A stretch of DNA of 64,000 nt from a bacterium YEK0313 (GCA_000751295.2 CCMO02000001.1:434001-498000); one strand, 5' to 3'. Positions 8,256 through 16,879 are shown, numbered from the stretch's first letter. The notes: generated by a model from the sequence alone, not told the origin. A program made the numbers and translations.

Positions 8256-8939
8256 ATGAGCTACAGCTTCGATTTCTCGTTCCTGCGCGACTATTGGCCG
8301 ATGCTGGCGGATGGGCTTCTGCTCACCGTCCAGCTTGCCCTGATGGCGACGGTGCTCGGCTTCCTGCTCGGCACCCTCTGCGCCGTCGGCAGCACGAGCC
8401 GCTCGCGCGTGCTGCGCATGTTGATCGGTCTCTATGTCGAGATCATCCGCAACACGCCGCTCCTGGTGCAGCTCTTCGTCGTGTTCTTCGGGCTCGCGTC
8501 GCTCGGGCTGAAGCTCTCCGCCACGGTCTCGGCAGTGGTCGGGCTGTCGATCAATATCGGCGCCTATTCGAGCGAGATCATCCGGGCGGGCATCCAGGCC
8601 ATTCCGCGCGGCCAGGTCGAGGCGGGTGACTGCCTTGCCCTGTCGCGCTGGCAGGTCCTGGCGACCATCGTGCTGCCGGCCGCCATCGAAAAGGTCTATC
8701 CGGCTCTCGCCAGCCAGTACGTCCTGCTCATGCTCGGCACCAGCATCGTCTCGCAGATCTCGGCGGAGGAGCTGACCGCGGCAGCCAACCGCATCCAGTC
8801 CGACACGTTCCGCCCCTTCGAGGTGTTCCTGGTGGTCGCGGCGCTCTATCTGGCGCTCTCCTTCCTCATGCGGGGCCTGTTCTGGGCCGTGGGGCAACTC
8901 GCCTTCGCGCGCCGCCGCCGTCTGGGGACGCCGCTGTGA
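8256..8939 (+). CDS. Polar amino acid-type ABC transporter permease (HisM family)
   Basis: A 227-residue inner-membrane protein with about five hydrophobic helices. It carries the cytoplasmic EAA loop EAGDCLALSRWQVLATIVLP that contacts the ATPase, and the family segment EIIRNTPLLVQLF. It is the first of a paired permease set; its stop overlaps the next start (ATGA). It follows the SDR by 50 bases on the same strand, suggesting that the importer serves the kinase-aldolase pathway. Importers of this family usually carry small charged molecules. Confidence 0.9.
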   Translation: MSYSFDFSFLRDYWPMLADGLLLTVQLALMATVLGFLLGTLCAVGSTSRSRVLRMLIGLYVEIIRNTPLLVQLFVVFFGLASLGLKLSATVSAVVGLSINIGAYSSEIIRAGIQAIPRGQVEAGDCLALSRWQVLATIVLPAAIEKVYPALASQYVLLMLGTSIVSQISAEELTAAANRIQSDTFRPFEVFLVVAALYLALSFLMRGLFWAVGQLAFARRRRLGTPL

Positions 8940-9598
8940 TGGCCGCGCTTCTTGGACTATCCCCGGCCCACTGGGCCGCGCTGATGAACGGGCTGAGCTG
9001 GACCGTCCTCCTGTCTCTGGTCGGCTTCCTCGCCGGCGGCCTGGTCGGCTTCGGCGTGGCGCTGGCGCGCATTTCCGACAATCCCGTCGTGCGCAACCTG
9101 GCGCTCGGCTACGTCAATCTGATCCAGGGCACGCCGCTCCTGATCGTCATGTTCGTCCTCTATTTCGGCCTGCCCGTGCTGGGCTTCGACATGCCGCCGC
9201 TGGTCGCCGCCTGCATCGCCATGACGCTGTTCGCCGCGGCCTATCTCGGCGAGATCTGGCGCGGCTGTCTGGAAGCGGTGCCGCGGACCCAATGGGAAGC
9301 CGCGGACTGCCTGGCGCTGACGCGTTGGGAACGCATAGTGCTCGTCATTCTGCCCCAGGCCGTCCGCATCGCCATTCCGCCGACCGTCGGCTTCATGGTG
9401 CAGATCGTCAAGAACACGTCGATCGCTTCGGTCATCGGCATGGCCGAGATGACCTATATCGGCAAGCTCATCAACAACGCCACGTTTCAGCCGTTCCGGA
9501 TCTATCTGGTGATCGCGGGTCTCTATTTCCTGCTCTGCTATCCGCTGTCCTGGCTGAGCCGGCGCCTCGAGAGAAAACTCAATGTCGCCCATCGTTAG
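8936..9598 (+). CDS. Polar amino acid-type ABC transporter permease, second subunit
   Basis: A 220-residue permease of the same HisM/GlnP family, with YVNLIQGTPLLIVMF near residue 60 and the EAA loop EAADCLALTRWERIVLVILP. It overlaps the first permease by four bases and the ATPase gene by 17, a tightly coupled arrangement. The two permeases probably form the heterodimeric membrane channel. Confidence 0.9.
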   Translation: MMAALLGLSPAHWAALMNGLSWTVLLSLVGFLAGGLVGFGVALARISDNPVVRNLALGYVNLIQGTPLLIVMFVLYFGLPVLGFDMPPLVAACIAMTLFAAAYLGEIWRGCLEAVPRTQWEAADCLALTRWERIVLVILPQAVRIAIPPTVGFMVQIVKNTSIASVIGMAEMTYIGKLINNATFQPFRIYLVIAGLYFLLCYPLSWLSRRLERKLNVAHR

Positions 9599-10310
9599 TT
9601 TTCGCGACGTCCACAAGCGCTTCGGCCAGATCGCGGTCCTGAAAGGACTTTCCTTCGACGTCGCCAAGGGCGAGGTCGTGGCCCTGATCGGCCGTTCGGG
9701 CTCGGGCAAGTCCACGGCCCTGCGCTGCATCGACCGCCTCGAGACCATCGACCAGGGCTCGATCACGGTCTGCGGCCATGTGGTCTCGGATCCCGGCATC
9801 GTTCTGCGCAAGCTGCGCCAGGATGTCGGCATCGTCTTCCAGAGCTACAACCTGTTTCCCCATCTCACCGTCGAGCAGAACATCACCCTCGCGCCGCGCT
9901 GGGTGAAGAAGGTCGAGCGCAGCAAGGCCCGCGAACTCGCCCGCGAGGTGCTCGCCCAGGTCGGCCTGCTCGACAAGATCGAGGCCTATCCGGAGCAACT
10001 GTCCGGCGGTCAGCAGCAGCGCGTCGCCATCGCCCGCTCCCTCGCCATGCGCCCACAGGTCATGCTGTTCGATGAGGTCACCTCGGCGCTCGATCCTGAG
10101 CTCACCGGCGAGGTGCTCAAAGTGATCGAGGAACTCGCCGGGCAGGGCATGACCATGCTGCTGGTGACCCATGAAATGGCCTTCGCCGAACGGGTCGCCG
10201 ACCGCATCATCTTCATGCACGAGGGCCAGATCCGCGAGACCGGATCAGCCGAGATCCTGCGCAATCCCGCCACTCCGGAACTCAAGAGCTTCGTCGGCAT
10301 CGGCCTCTGA
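9582..10310 (+). CDS. Polar amino acid-type ABC transporter ATPase (GlnQ family)
   Basis: A 242-residue nucleotide-binding subunit: Walker A GRSGSGKST (37-45), Q-loop VFQSYNLFPH, signature LSGGQQQRVAIARSLA, Walker B VMLFDEVTSALD and the switch histidine in LVTHEM. The length and the unbroken C-terminus are typical of GlnQ/HisP. It powers the importer formed with the two preceding permeases and the following binding protein. Confidence 0.94.
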   Translation: MSPIVSFRDVHKRFGQIAVLKGLSFDVAKGEVVALIGRSGSGKSTALRCIDRLETIDQGSITVCGHVVSDPGIVLRKLRQDVGIVFQSYNLFPHLTVEQNITLAPRWVKKVERSKARELAREVLAQVGLLDKIEAYPEQLSGGQQQRVAIARSLAMRPQVMLFDEVTSALDPELTGEVLKVIEELAGQGMTMLLVTHEMAFAERVADRIIFMHEGQIRETGSAEILRNPATPELKSFVGIGL

Positions 10311-10389
10311 CGCGTCAATGCCCTTCCGACCAAGGCCGCGCCACGACGGCTCGTGCAAGAACCCAAGAGATCAACCGAGGAACGCAACC

Positions 10390-11208
10390 ATGGATCGCCG
10401 TTCAGCCACCCTCTTCCTGTCGGGCCTTGCGGGCCTGCCTCTTCTCGGCCTCTCGGCCGTGCCCGCCGCGGCCGACGGGCTCGACACCATCATGCAGCGC
10501 AAGAAGCTCCTGGTCGCGATCGACCTCGGCAATCCGCCGCACGGCATGATGAATGCGGAGTTCAAGCCGACCGGCTCCGATGTCGAAACCGCGCGCCTGC
10601 TCGCCCAGGATTTCGGCGTCGAGCTGGAGATCGTTCAGGTCTCCACGGCCAACCGCGTGCAATACCTGATGACCAACAAGGCCGACCTCGTCATTTCCGC
10701 GCTGTCGATCACCGAGGAGCGCAAGCGGGTCATCGATTTCTCGACCGCCTATGCCGAGCTGCAATGCGTCGTCGCGGCGCCGAAGGCGATGAACATTAGC
10801 TCCTACGCCGATCTCGGCGGCAAGGGCGGCATCGCGGTCACGCGCGGCACGGTCAACGACCAGGAGCTCACCCGCGGCACGGCCGGAGTGAGCGGCGTGC
10901 AGATCGTCCGTTTCGAGGACGATCCGACCTCGACCGTCGCCATCACCTCCGGCCAGCTGAAGATCTATGCGACCTCGCTGCCGCTGCTGAACCAGTTGCG
11001 CAAGGACAATCCTCAGCTCGACCTCGACACCAAATTTGTCATGAAGGGCTTCCCGCTCGGCATCGCCCTGCGCAAGAACGAGACGAAGCTGCGCGACAAG
11101 CTCAACGCCTGGGTCAGGACCAATCTCGAGAACGGCAAGCTCGTCGAAATCTACGAGCGCTATCACGGCGTGCGGCTGGTGCCGGCGGAACTCGCAGCCA
11201 AGTCCTGA
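10390..11208 (+). CDS. Extracellular substrate-binding protein, family 3
   Basis: A 272-residue periplasmic protein with an N-terminal signal (hydrophobic residues 6-26, probable cleavage after AVPAAA). The mature part has family 3 landmarks: KLLVAIDLGNPPHGMM, GSDVETARLLAQD, NRVQYLMTNKADLVIS and SITEERKRVIDFST. The ATG at 10390 follows GAGGAA. It closes the four-gene ABC importer. The SITEERKRVIDFS block is shared by polar amino acid binders, but the ligand is not deducible. Confidence 0.9.
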   Translation: MDRRSATLFLSGLAGLPLLGLSAVPAAADGLDTIMQRKKLLVAIDLGNPPHGMMNAEFKPTGSDVETARLLAQDFGVELEIVQVSTANRVQYLMTNKADLVISALSITEERKRVIDFSTAYAELQCVVAAPKAMNISSYADLGGKGGIAVTRGTVNDQELTRGTAGVSGVQIVRFEDDPTSTVAITSGQLKIYATSLPLLNQLRKDNPQLDLDTKFVMKGFPLGIALRKNETKLRDKLNAWVRTNLENGKLVEIYERYHGVRLVPAELAAKS

Positions 11209-11351
11209 GGGAGCAGTCCCCGGGACTACCGCGCCGCCGGCCCGCACGGCGGCCCACGGCCTTTATCGAACCGGCGCACCCTCGGAAGCGCCGGCTCAGT
11301 CGTGTCCGGCAGGAACCAACCTGCTCTGGGTAACGGCCTTTCCGCGGCTGG

Positions 11352-12272
11352 TCACGGCGAGCGAACAGAAGCGCCCGCCGGCTCCGCCATTGCCCGGTCG
11401 ATGCGCGCGGCCAGCGCGTCGGTGATGGGCACCATCGGCAGGCGCATTTCCGGGCTGTCGATCAGGCCGTCGCGCCAGAGCCAATGCTTGATCGGACCGG
11501 GGCTCGGCTCGGCGAAGAGCAGGCGCGGCAGGCCGGAGAGCCGCTTCCAGTCGGCGAGCGCCCCGGCCTGATCGCCCGCCAGCAGCTTGCCGCGGATATC
11601 GGCGAAGGCATGGGTCCGGACATGCGCGGAGGCCGTGATGCCGCCATCGGCGCCCTGCACCAGCGCCGTGTAGAACAGATGGTCCTCGCCGGTGAGGACC
11701 GCGAAATCCGCAGGCTTGCGGCACAGGAGGTCGAACGACTGGACGGCATCGGCGCAGCAATCCTTGACGCCGACGATATTGGCGCACTCGGCCAGGCGCA
11801 GCATGGTCTCGTTGCCGAGATTGACGCCCGTGCGATAGGGAATGTTGTAGATGAGGATCGGCCTTTCGGTGCTGTCGGCCAGCGCCGAGAAATGGCGCGA
11901 CAGCCCCTGCTGCGACGGCCGCGTATAGTAGGGCGAGGCGATCAGATAGCCGTCGACGGCCCATGGTGCCGTCCGCGCGAGGGCCTTCACCACCTTGCGC
12001 GTATCGCTGCCGCACAGGCCAAGATAGAGCGGCACCCGTCGATGCGACGCATCGAGCGCTTCGCCGGCGATTGCGACCAGGCGCTCGGTCTCCTCGTCGT
12101 CGAGCGCCATGCCTTCGCCCGTCGTCGCCGCCAGAATGAAGCCGTCGACGGGCTCCGCGGCAAAATGCGCGACGAGCCGGCGGAGCGAGGGCTCGTCGAG
12201 CCGGCCGTCGCGGAACGGCGTGACGAGCGGCAGCCAGAGGCCGCTCGGCGTCGAATGATGCGATTGCGACAT
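11352..12272 (-). CDS. Dihydrodipicolinate synthase family lyase (DapA-like)
   Basis: A 306-residue class I aldolase with ATTGEG (49-54), Tyr142 in YNIPYRTG, the adjacent Arg147 typical of DapA, and Schiff-base Lys170 in VGVKDCC. Unlike the lyase at 3406-4290 it keeps the carboxylate-binding arginine, so it acts on a pyruvate-derived adduct such as in DapA or a related keto-acid lyase. It is convergent with the ABC importer genes and probably a second enzyme of that island rather than the housekeeping dapA, which is usually linked elsewhere. A copy of its 3' end lies at 3039-3144. Confidence 0.82.
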   Translation of the reverse strand: MSQSHHSTPSGLWLPLVTPFRDGRLDEPSLRRLVAHFAAEPVDGFILAATTGEGMALDDEETERLVAIAGEALDASHRRVPLYLGLCGSDTRKVVKALARTAPWAVDGYLIASPYYTRPSQQGLSRHFSALADSTERPILIYNIPYRTGVNLGNETMLRLAECANIVGVKDCCADAVQSFDLLCRKPADFAVLTGEDHLFYTALVQGADGGITASAHVRTHAFADIRGKLLAGDQAGALADWKRLSGLPRLLFAEPSPGPIKHWLWRDGLIDSPEMRLPMVPITDALAARIDRAMAEPAGASVRSP

Positions 12273-12381
12273 TATCCATCTCCTTGACGCCGGAGACGGA
12301 GCGCGCGCAGGAACCCCGTCCGAACCGGCGGGGTCAATCTGATCCGAGTGCTTGCTTTTCGACTGCGCGCGCTGACCAACC

Positions 12382-12403
12382 GCCCCTAGAGCGGGGCTTT
12401 TTT
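12382..12403 (+). terminator. Rho-independent terminator-like hairpin, plus strand
   Basis: GCCCC (12382-12386), a six-base loop and GGGGC (12393-12397) are followed by six Ts. The orientation is plus, yet no plus-strand gene ends nearby: the flanking genes (11352-12272 and 12468-13457) are both on the minus strand. The stem is short, so confidence is modest. Confidence 0.4.
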
Positions 12404-12467
12404 CGACTGGGCGAAGGGCGTGCTGCGGCAGGTCATGGCCGATGACTGCGGCAGGCGCGCCGCCTTG

Positions 12468-13457
12468 TCAAGCCAGGCGGATGATGCGCTCGCGCCAGCC
12501 GGCCCCGGCCTCGAACTCCTGCCTGAGGCCGGCGACCGTCGCGGCGAAGGCGCCGACATCGACCTCGGTCACCATCACCTTGCGGCTCTTCAGCTGGTTC
12601 ATCACCACCGCTTCGTCGGCCTTCACGCGCGGGCGCAGCTCCGCCTCCATGTCGCGCGCCGCGCGGTCGAGGGCGGCCTTCAGCTCGGGCGGGAGGCGCT
12701 GATAGCCGGCCTCGGCGACGAGGATGCAGTTGTCCTGCATCATGTGGCCGGTGAGCGAGAGATGCGCATTGATTTCGAAGAAGCCGGCACTGAAGGCGAG
12801 CGCGACCGGATTCTCCTGGCCGTCGACCTCGCCGGCCTTCAGGGCGTCGTAGACCCTGGAGAAGGACAGCGGCCGCGGCTCGGCCCCGAACATCTCGAAG
12901 GTCCGGCGCCAGACCGCCCCTTCCGGCACGCGGATCTTCAGGCCCTTCATGTCCGCCGGCGATCGCACCGGCCGGTTGCAGCCGAGCTGGCGCGGCATGC
13001 GCGGAATGGCGCCGAGCGGCCTGAGGCCGGCGCTTTCGGCAATCGCTGCCTGATAGTCGGGGCGCAGATGGTCCCAGGCGCGGTTCTTGTGGCCGACATC
13101 CCGGAACAGATAGGGCTCGCCCCAGACCTGGGCGGGCGCATACCAGCCGGCGAGCACCGCCTGGCCGGGCGCGGCCACATGCACCGCGCCGCGTCTCAGC
13201 GCCTCGACATGATCGCGCTCGCCGCCGAGCGAGCCGCCGTGATGCGAGGAAATGACGATCTGGTCGCGGGTCAGCTCGGCGACACGCTTGGCGAAAAAAT
13301 CGAGGCCCATGCCGATGAAGTCGGCGGCCGGCGTTGCCGTGACGCCGACCCATTGCAGGCGCTCTGCTTTCAGGACCGCCGGCGCGGTGACCAGGAGCGG
13401 GCCCGTTGCCAGCCAGCCGAGAACGCGCCGGCGCTCCGGTTTCGACACTGCATGCAC
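12468..13457 (-). CDS. TRAP transporter substrate-binding protein (DctP family)
   Basis: A 329-residue periplasmic binding protein. The N-terminus has a twin-arginine-like signal (RRRVLGWLATGPLL) and the body has the DctP-family segments FFAKRVAEL, LKIRVPEGAVWRRTFEMFGA and VYDALKAGEVDGQENPVALA. It lies 45 bases downstream of the SAF-domain oxidoreductase on the same strand, so they are probably co-transcribed. No DctQ or DctM membrane subunit is present in the window, so it is either an orphan or works with a transporter encoded elsewhere. Confidence 0.88.
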   Translation of the reverse strand: MHAVSKPERRRVLGWLATGPLLVTAPAVLKAERLQWVGVTATPAADFIGMGLDFFAKRVAELTRDQIVISSHHGGSLGGERDHVEALRRGAVHVAAPGQAVLAGWYAPAQVWGEPYLFRDVGHKNRAWDHLRPDYQAAIAESAGLRPLGAIPRMPRQLGCNRPVRSPADMKGLKIRVPEGAVWRRTFEMFGAEPRPLSFSRVYDALKAGEVDGQENPVALAFSAGFFEINAHLSLTGHMMQDNCILVAEAGYQRLPPELKAALDRAARDMEAELRPRVKADEAVVMNQLKSRKVMVTEVDVGAFAATVAGLRQEFEAGAGWRERIIRLA

Positions 13458-13502
13458 GCCCAGGGCGGGCCTCCCCTTGCCGCCCTCGACTACCTGCCGG
13501 TC

Positions 13503-14861
13503 TCAGGCCCCGCGGGCGTTGGGACGAGAGAAGGCCGCCTCCATCTCGCGCCGCACGCGGACCGCGAGATTGTTCGGATCATAGTCGACATCGCTCCATT
13601 TCAGCCGCTGACCTTCGGCGATGTCGACCTTCAGCTTGATGCCATGGGCAAGGCCGAGCGGTAAATAGCCTTGTTCCAGGGATTGTCCGGCCGGCGTCTG
13701 CTTGCCCCAGACGCAGAAGCCGCCCTCGCCGTCCAGCATCTCGCCCGCCTTCAAGGGGCGCTTGGCGGTGGCGACCACGTCGGAATTGAACACGACCGGT
13801 GCGCCCGTGGGTTCGCGGCGAAGCGCGGCGGACGCCACCGACACGCCGAGCTCGAGTCCGATCATGTGGATCGGCCGGTAGAGCGCGGCATAGCGCCCGC
13901 TCGTATCGGGCAGCATGCTGTATTCGCGGAAGCATTCCTGCGAATAGGCGCTGTCGGTCTCGAACACCACATAGGTGCCCATGACGAGGCTGTGCGGCAC
14001 GTCCGTGCCATCGCGATAGACCGAGGAGGTCACCTCGGTGACGCCGGCGCGTTCGAGCACGCCGCCGGCCGAGCGCGGCTTGCAGATCTCGGCATGTTCG
14101 AAACGGGTGGCCGGCGGGAAGGACAACCCCTCGCTCTGGGCTTCCAGGCCTGTGGCATTGCAGACCGCGGTCATCTCGATGCCCGACTTCGTGCCGTCGA
14201 CGAAGGAGTTGAACATCTTGGGATTGATCGAGCCGCGGTCCTGGATCTTCATGTACTTGTCCAGGATGTCCCAGACGGTGTCCGGCGTCGAGCGATGATA
14301 GGTCGGGTGGTAGCGCATGCCCTTGCCGGCCGCCACCACCTTGAAGCCGCAGGTGCGCGCCCAGTCGACATGCTCGGCGATCAGGGCCGGCTGGTCGCCC
14401 CAGGCGAGCGAATAGACGACGCCGGCCTCGCGCGCCCGGCGGGCGAGGAGCGGCCCGGCCACCGCGTCGGCCTCGACATTGACCATGACGATATGCTTGC
14501 CGTTGTCGATCGCCTTCAGCGCGAAGCGGATGCCGGCGCCGGGATCGCCCGTCGCCTCGATGATCACCTCGATGGCGCCATGGCCGATCATCAGGTCGGC
14601 ATTGTCGATGACGGCCGTGCCGCCGCTCTTCAGCGCATCGTCGATCGACCGGTCGGCATATTGCGCCTGCGGCCAGGCCGCGGATGCGAGCTGCGCCCGG
14701 GCGCGCGCGGTGTCGAGATCGGCGACCGCGACGAGGTGCATGCCGGCGGTCTGGCGCACCTGGCTCGCGAACATGGTGCCGAACTTGCCCGCGCCGATCA
14801 GGCCGACCGTGACCGGCCGGCCGGCGGCCTGACGTTCCAGGAGCATGCGATGGAGGTTCAT
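13503..14861 (-). CDS. SAF-domain homoserine-dehydrogenase-like NAD(P) oxidoreductase
   Basis: A 452-residue protein with an N-terminal Rossmann fold (VGLIGAGKFGTMFASQ, about residues 20-35), a middle catalytic part like homoserine dehydrogenase (VMVNVEADAVAGPLLARRA; YHPTYHRSTPDTVWDIL), and a C-terminal SAF-type domain starting near NSDVVATAKRPLKAGEMLDG. Members of this family occur in sugar-acid and tetrose catabolic clusters and are often misnamed FlgA-like. I start it at the ATG at 14861; a longer frame to 15056 crosses the regulator promoter. It is divergent from a LysR gene that probably controls it. Confidence 0.78.
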   Translation of the reverse strand: MNLHRMLLERQAAGRPVTVGLIGAGKFGTMFASQVRQTAGMHLVAVADLDTARARAQLASAAWPQAQYADRSIDDALKSGGTAVIDNADLMIGHGAIEVIIEATGDPGAGIRFALKAIDNGKHIVMVNVEADAVAGPLLARRAREAGVVYSLAWGDQPALIAEHVDWARTCGFKVVAAGKGMRYHPTYHRSTPDTVWDILDKYMKIQDRGSINPKMFNSFVDGTKSGIEMTAVCNATGLEAQSEGLSFPPATRFEHAEICKPRSAGGVLERAGVTEVTSSVYRDGTDVPHSLVMGTYVVFETDSAYSQECFREYSMLPDTSGRYAALYRPIHMIGLELGVSVASAALRREPTGAPVVFNSDVVATAKRPLKAGEMLDGEGGFCVWGKQTPAGQSLEQGYLPLGLAHGIKLKVDIAEGQRLKWSDVDYDPNNLAVRVRREMEAAFSRPNARGA

Positions 14862-14958
14862 GACTTCAGGCCCTCGAAAAACTCCGGCAGAGGCTATCAA
14901 CAAGCCTGAATCCATGAAATTGAAATAAACTGACGAAATCGGTGATCTGAGCTCATCC

Positions 14959-15873
14959 ATGATCAAGGGAATGCCGCCGCTGCGGTGCCTCCTCACCTTT
15001 TCCGCCGTGATGGAGACCGGCAGTTTCGCGCGGGCCGCCCGGCAGCTGAACGTCACGCCTTCGGCGGTCAGCCATCAGATCCGTCTGCTCGAGGACATTC
15101 TCGGCCGTCCGCTGTTCCTGCGCGCGCGGCGCGCCGTGCTGCCGACCGAGGACGCGCTCGCCTATGCCGCCGCGCTCGGCGAGAGCTTCACCCGCATCGC
15201 GGTCGCCACCAGCCGCTTCACCACCTCCGGCAAGGTGCTGCGGCTGATGCTGCATTCCGCGCCGAGCTTTGCGACGCTCTGGCTGATGCCGCGGCTCGGC
15301 GCCTTCCGCCGGCGCCATCCGGATATCGATCTCACCCTCTTCGCCGGCCATGAACCGGCGAGCCTCGGCGACGACGGCTTCATGCTCGACATCCAATATG
15401 CCCGGCCCGTCCCCGAAGCCTGCGACAGCATCGTGCTCGCCGAAGAGCGCATCGTGCCGCTGGCGAGCCCTGCCTTCGTCGCCGAGCACGGCATCGCCGA
15501 TGTCGAGGCCATTGCCCGCGTGCCGCTCATCCATTCGGTGCGCTGCGTGGTGCAGTGGGACGAATGGATCGCGCGGCATGCACCCGACGTCATGCTCAGT
15601 CCGCGCAGCCTGCAGTTCGACCGCGCCTTCCTGGCGCTGATCGCCGCGGCCGACGGCCATGGCCTGGTGCTCGAATCCGACCTGCAGGCCGCCGACATGC
15701 TGGCCGACGCGCGTCTCGTCATGCCGTTCGGCCCGGCCGGCGGGCGTTCTGTGGCGCACCGTCTCGTCTATCGCCGCGAGGACCGCACGCGCCCGCAGGT
15801 GAAGGCCTTCGTCGACTGGATCACCGAGACGATGGCCGCCGAGCGGCTCGCGGCGGCGGCGGATCCGCAATAG
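14959..15873 (+). CDS. LysR-family transcriptional regulator
   Basis: A 304-residue LysR protein with an N-terminal helix-turn-helix (GSFARAARQLNVTPSAVSHQ, about 21-40) and a GcvA-like effector domain (FATLWLMPRLGAFRRRHPDI). It is divergent from the SAF-domain oxidoreductase and DctP pair across a 97-base AT-richer gap, the usual LysR target arrangement. Its last 53 bases overlap the end of the convergent MarR gene. Confidence 0.9.
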   Translation: MIKGMPPLRCLLTFSAVMETGSFARAARQLNVTPSAVSHQIRLLEDILGRPLFLRARRAVLPTEDALAYAAALGESFTRIAVATSRFTTSGKVLRLMLHSAPSFATLWLMPRLGAFRRRHPDIDLTLFAGHEPASLGDDGFMLDIQYARPVPEACDSIVLAEERIVPLASPAFVAEHGIADVEAIARVPLIHSVRCVVQWDEWIARHAPDVMLSPRSLQFDRAFLALIAAADGHGLVLESDLQAADMLADARLVMPFGPAGGRSVAHRLVYRREDRTRPQVKAFVDWITETMAAERLAAAADPQ

Positions 15874-16390
15874 CCGGCGCCTCGCTTCCAGCCTCGGCGG
15901 CCGCCTCGACCTGGGTCAGCAGCTCGCGCAGGAGATCGGCCAGGGCGGCCCGTTTGGCCGGGCTCAGCCCCTCCAGGAAGCGCTGCTCATTGGCCATGTC
16001 GGCCCGGACCGCCTGTTCGACACGCTCCCGCCCCTTCTCGGTCAGCGCGACCAGCAGGCTGCGGCCGTCCTCCGCCGACTTCTCGCGCCGCACCAGGCCG
16101 GACCGCTCCAGCCGCACGAGCCGGTGGCTGAGGCCGCCCGACGTGATCATCAGCGACCGGTAGAGCTCGGTCGGCGTGAGCTTGAACGGCGGCCCGGCGC
16201 GGCGCAGCGTGCTCAGGACGTCGAACTCGCCCCGGTCGATGTCGAAACCGGCAAAGACCGCCTCGATGCTCGGCCGGACCAGATTGGACAGCCGGTAGGC
16301 ACGGCCGAGAACGGTCATCGGCTCGGTGTCGAGATCGGGCAGTTCCCGCCGCCACTGGCCGCGCAATCGTTCGACGTGATCCGCCGCCAT
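15821..16390 (-). CDS. MarR-family transcriptional regulator
   Basis: About 189 residues with a MarR winged helix (FDVLSTLRRAGPPFKLTPTE; SLMITSGGLSHRLVRLERSG; wing EDGRSLLVALTEKG) between N- and C-terminal dimerisation helices. I prefer the ATG at 16390 because AGGAGG lies nine bases upstream; the ATG at 16399 touches that sequence. It is divergent from a small cupin gene, and the intergenic region has two identical-arm palindromes that are almost certainly its operators. The 3' end runs 53 bases into the opposing LysR gene. Confidence 0.88.
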   Translation of the reverse strand: MAADHVERLRGQWRRELPDLDTEPMTVLGRAYRLSNLVRPSIEAVFAGFDIDRGEFDVLSTLRRAGPPFKLTPTELYRSLMITSGGLSHRLVRLERSGLVRREKSAEDGRSLLVALTEKGRERVEQAVRADMANEQRFLEGLSPAKRAALADLLRELLTQVEAAAEAGSEAPAIADPPPPRAARRPSSR

Positions 16391-16436
16391 CAGCCCCATC
16401 CTCCTGCCGCGTCTTCCGTTTCCGTATAGCCGCGAG

Positions 16437-16487
16437 ATATCTTGACGAGAAGATATTTTTCAGCCATATATCTTCCCGCTAAGATAT
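16437..16487. promoter_or_regulatory. Double MarR operator and cupin promoter
   Basis: Two palindromes with the same arms, ATATCTT-N6-AAGATAT, lie at 16437-16456 and 16468-16487, their centres 31 bases apart (about three helical turns). A promoter-like pair TTGACG (16442-16447) and CATATA (16465-16470), spaced 17 bases, reads toward the cupin gene. The first palindrome covers the -35 and the second starts near the -10 and covers the expected start point. Binding two dimers on one DNA face would shut the promoter; the regulator is presumably the adjacent MarR protein. Confidence 0.75.
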
Positions 16488-16522
16488 TTATCGGCCCCAG
16501 AGCCATAGGGAGGATTTGAGCC

Positions 16523-16879
16523 ATGGCAGCCGTCATCCATCGTTCCGACCTGTCCGCCGGCACCAGCCGCACCGCCCGTTTCGACGGCGGCGCGCACGGT
16601 TCCCAGGTGTCGTTCTTCCTCGTCGACAACGAGCCCGGCCAGGGCCCCGGCCTGCACGTCCATCCCTATACGGAGACCTGGGTGGTCGAGGCGGGCGAAG
16701 CCGAATTCACCGTCGGCACCGAGCGCCTGCGCGCCGGCCCCGGCGACATCCTGGTCGGGCCGGCGGGTGTGCCGCACAAATTTGTCAATGTCGGCACGGG
16801 CCGGCTGAAGCTCGTCTGCGTCCACGCCTGCGACCGCATCATCCAGGAATTCCTCGACGAGGGACGGACCGCCGCCTGA
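16523..16879 (+). CDS. Small cupin-domain protein
   Basis: A 118-residue single-domain cupin. Metal-binding motif 1 is HVHPYTETWVVEAGEAEFTV with its two histidines and glutamate (about residues 49-54), and motif 2 is PGDILVGPAGVPHKFVNVG with the last histidine. Proteins this short act as small dioxygenases, isomerases or ligand binders; the substrate is unknown. Its divergence from a MarR gene and the double operator imply induction by a small molecule, possibly an aromatic or stress-related compound. Confidence 0.85.
   Translation: MAAVIHRSDLSAGTSRTARFDGGAHGSQVSFFLVDNEPGQGPGLHVHPYTETWVVEAGEAEFTVGTERLRAGPGDILVGPAGVPHKFVNVGTGRLKLVCVHACDRIIQEFLDEGRTAA

Noticed and set aside
11352..12272. Housekeeping dapA for lysine biosynthesis
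   Set aside because: It keeps the DapA motifs but sits in a catabolic island beside a second family member, with no lysine or cell-wall genes nearby; the housekeeping role cannot be supported.
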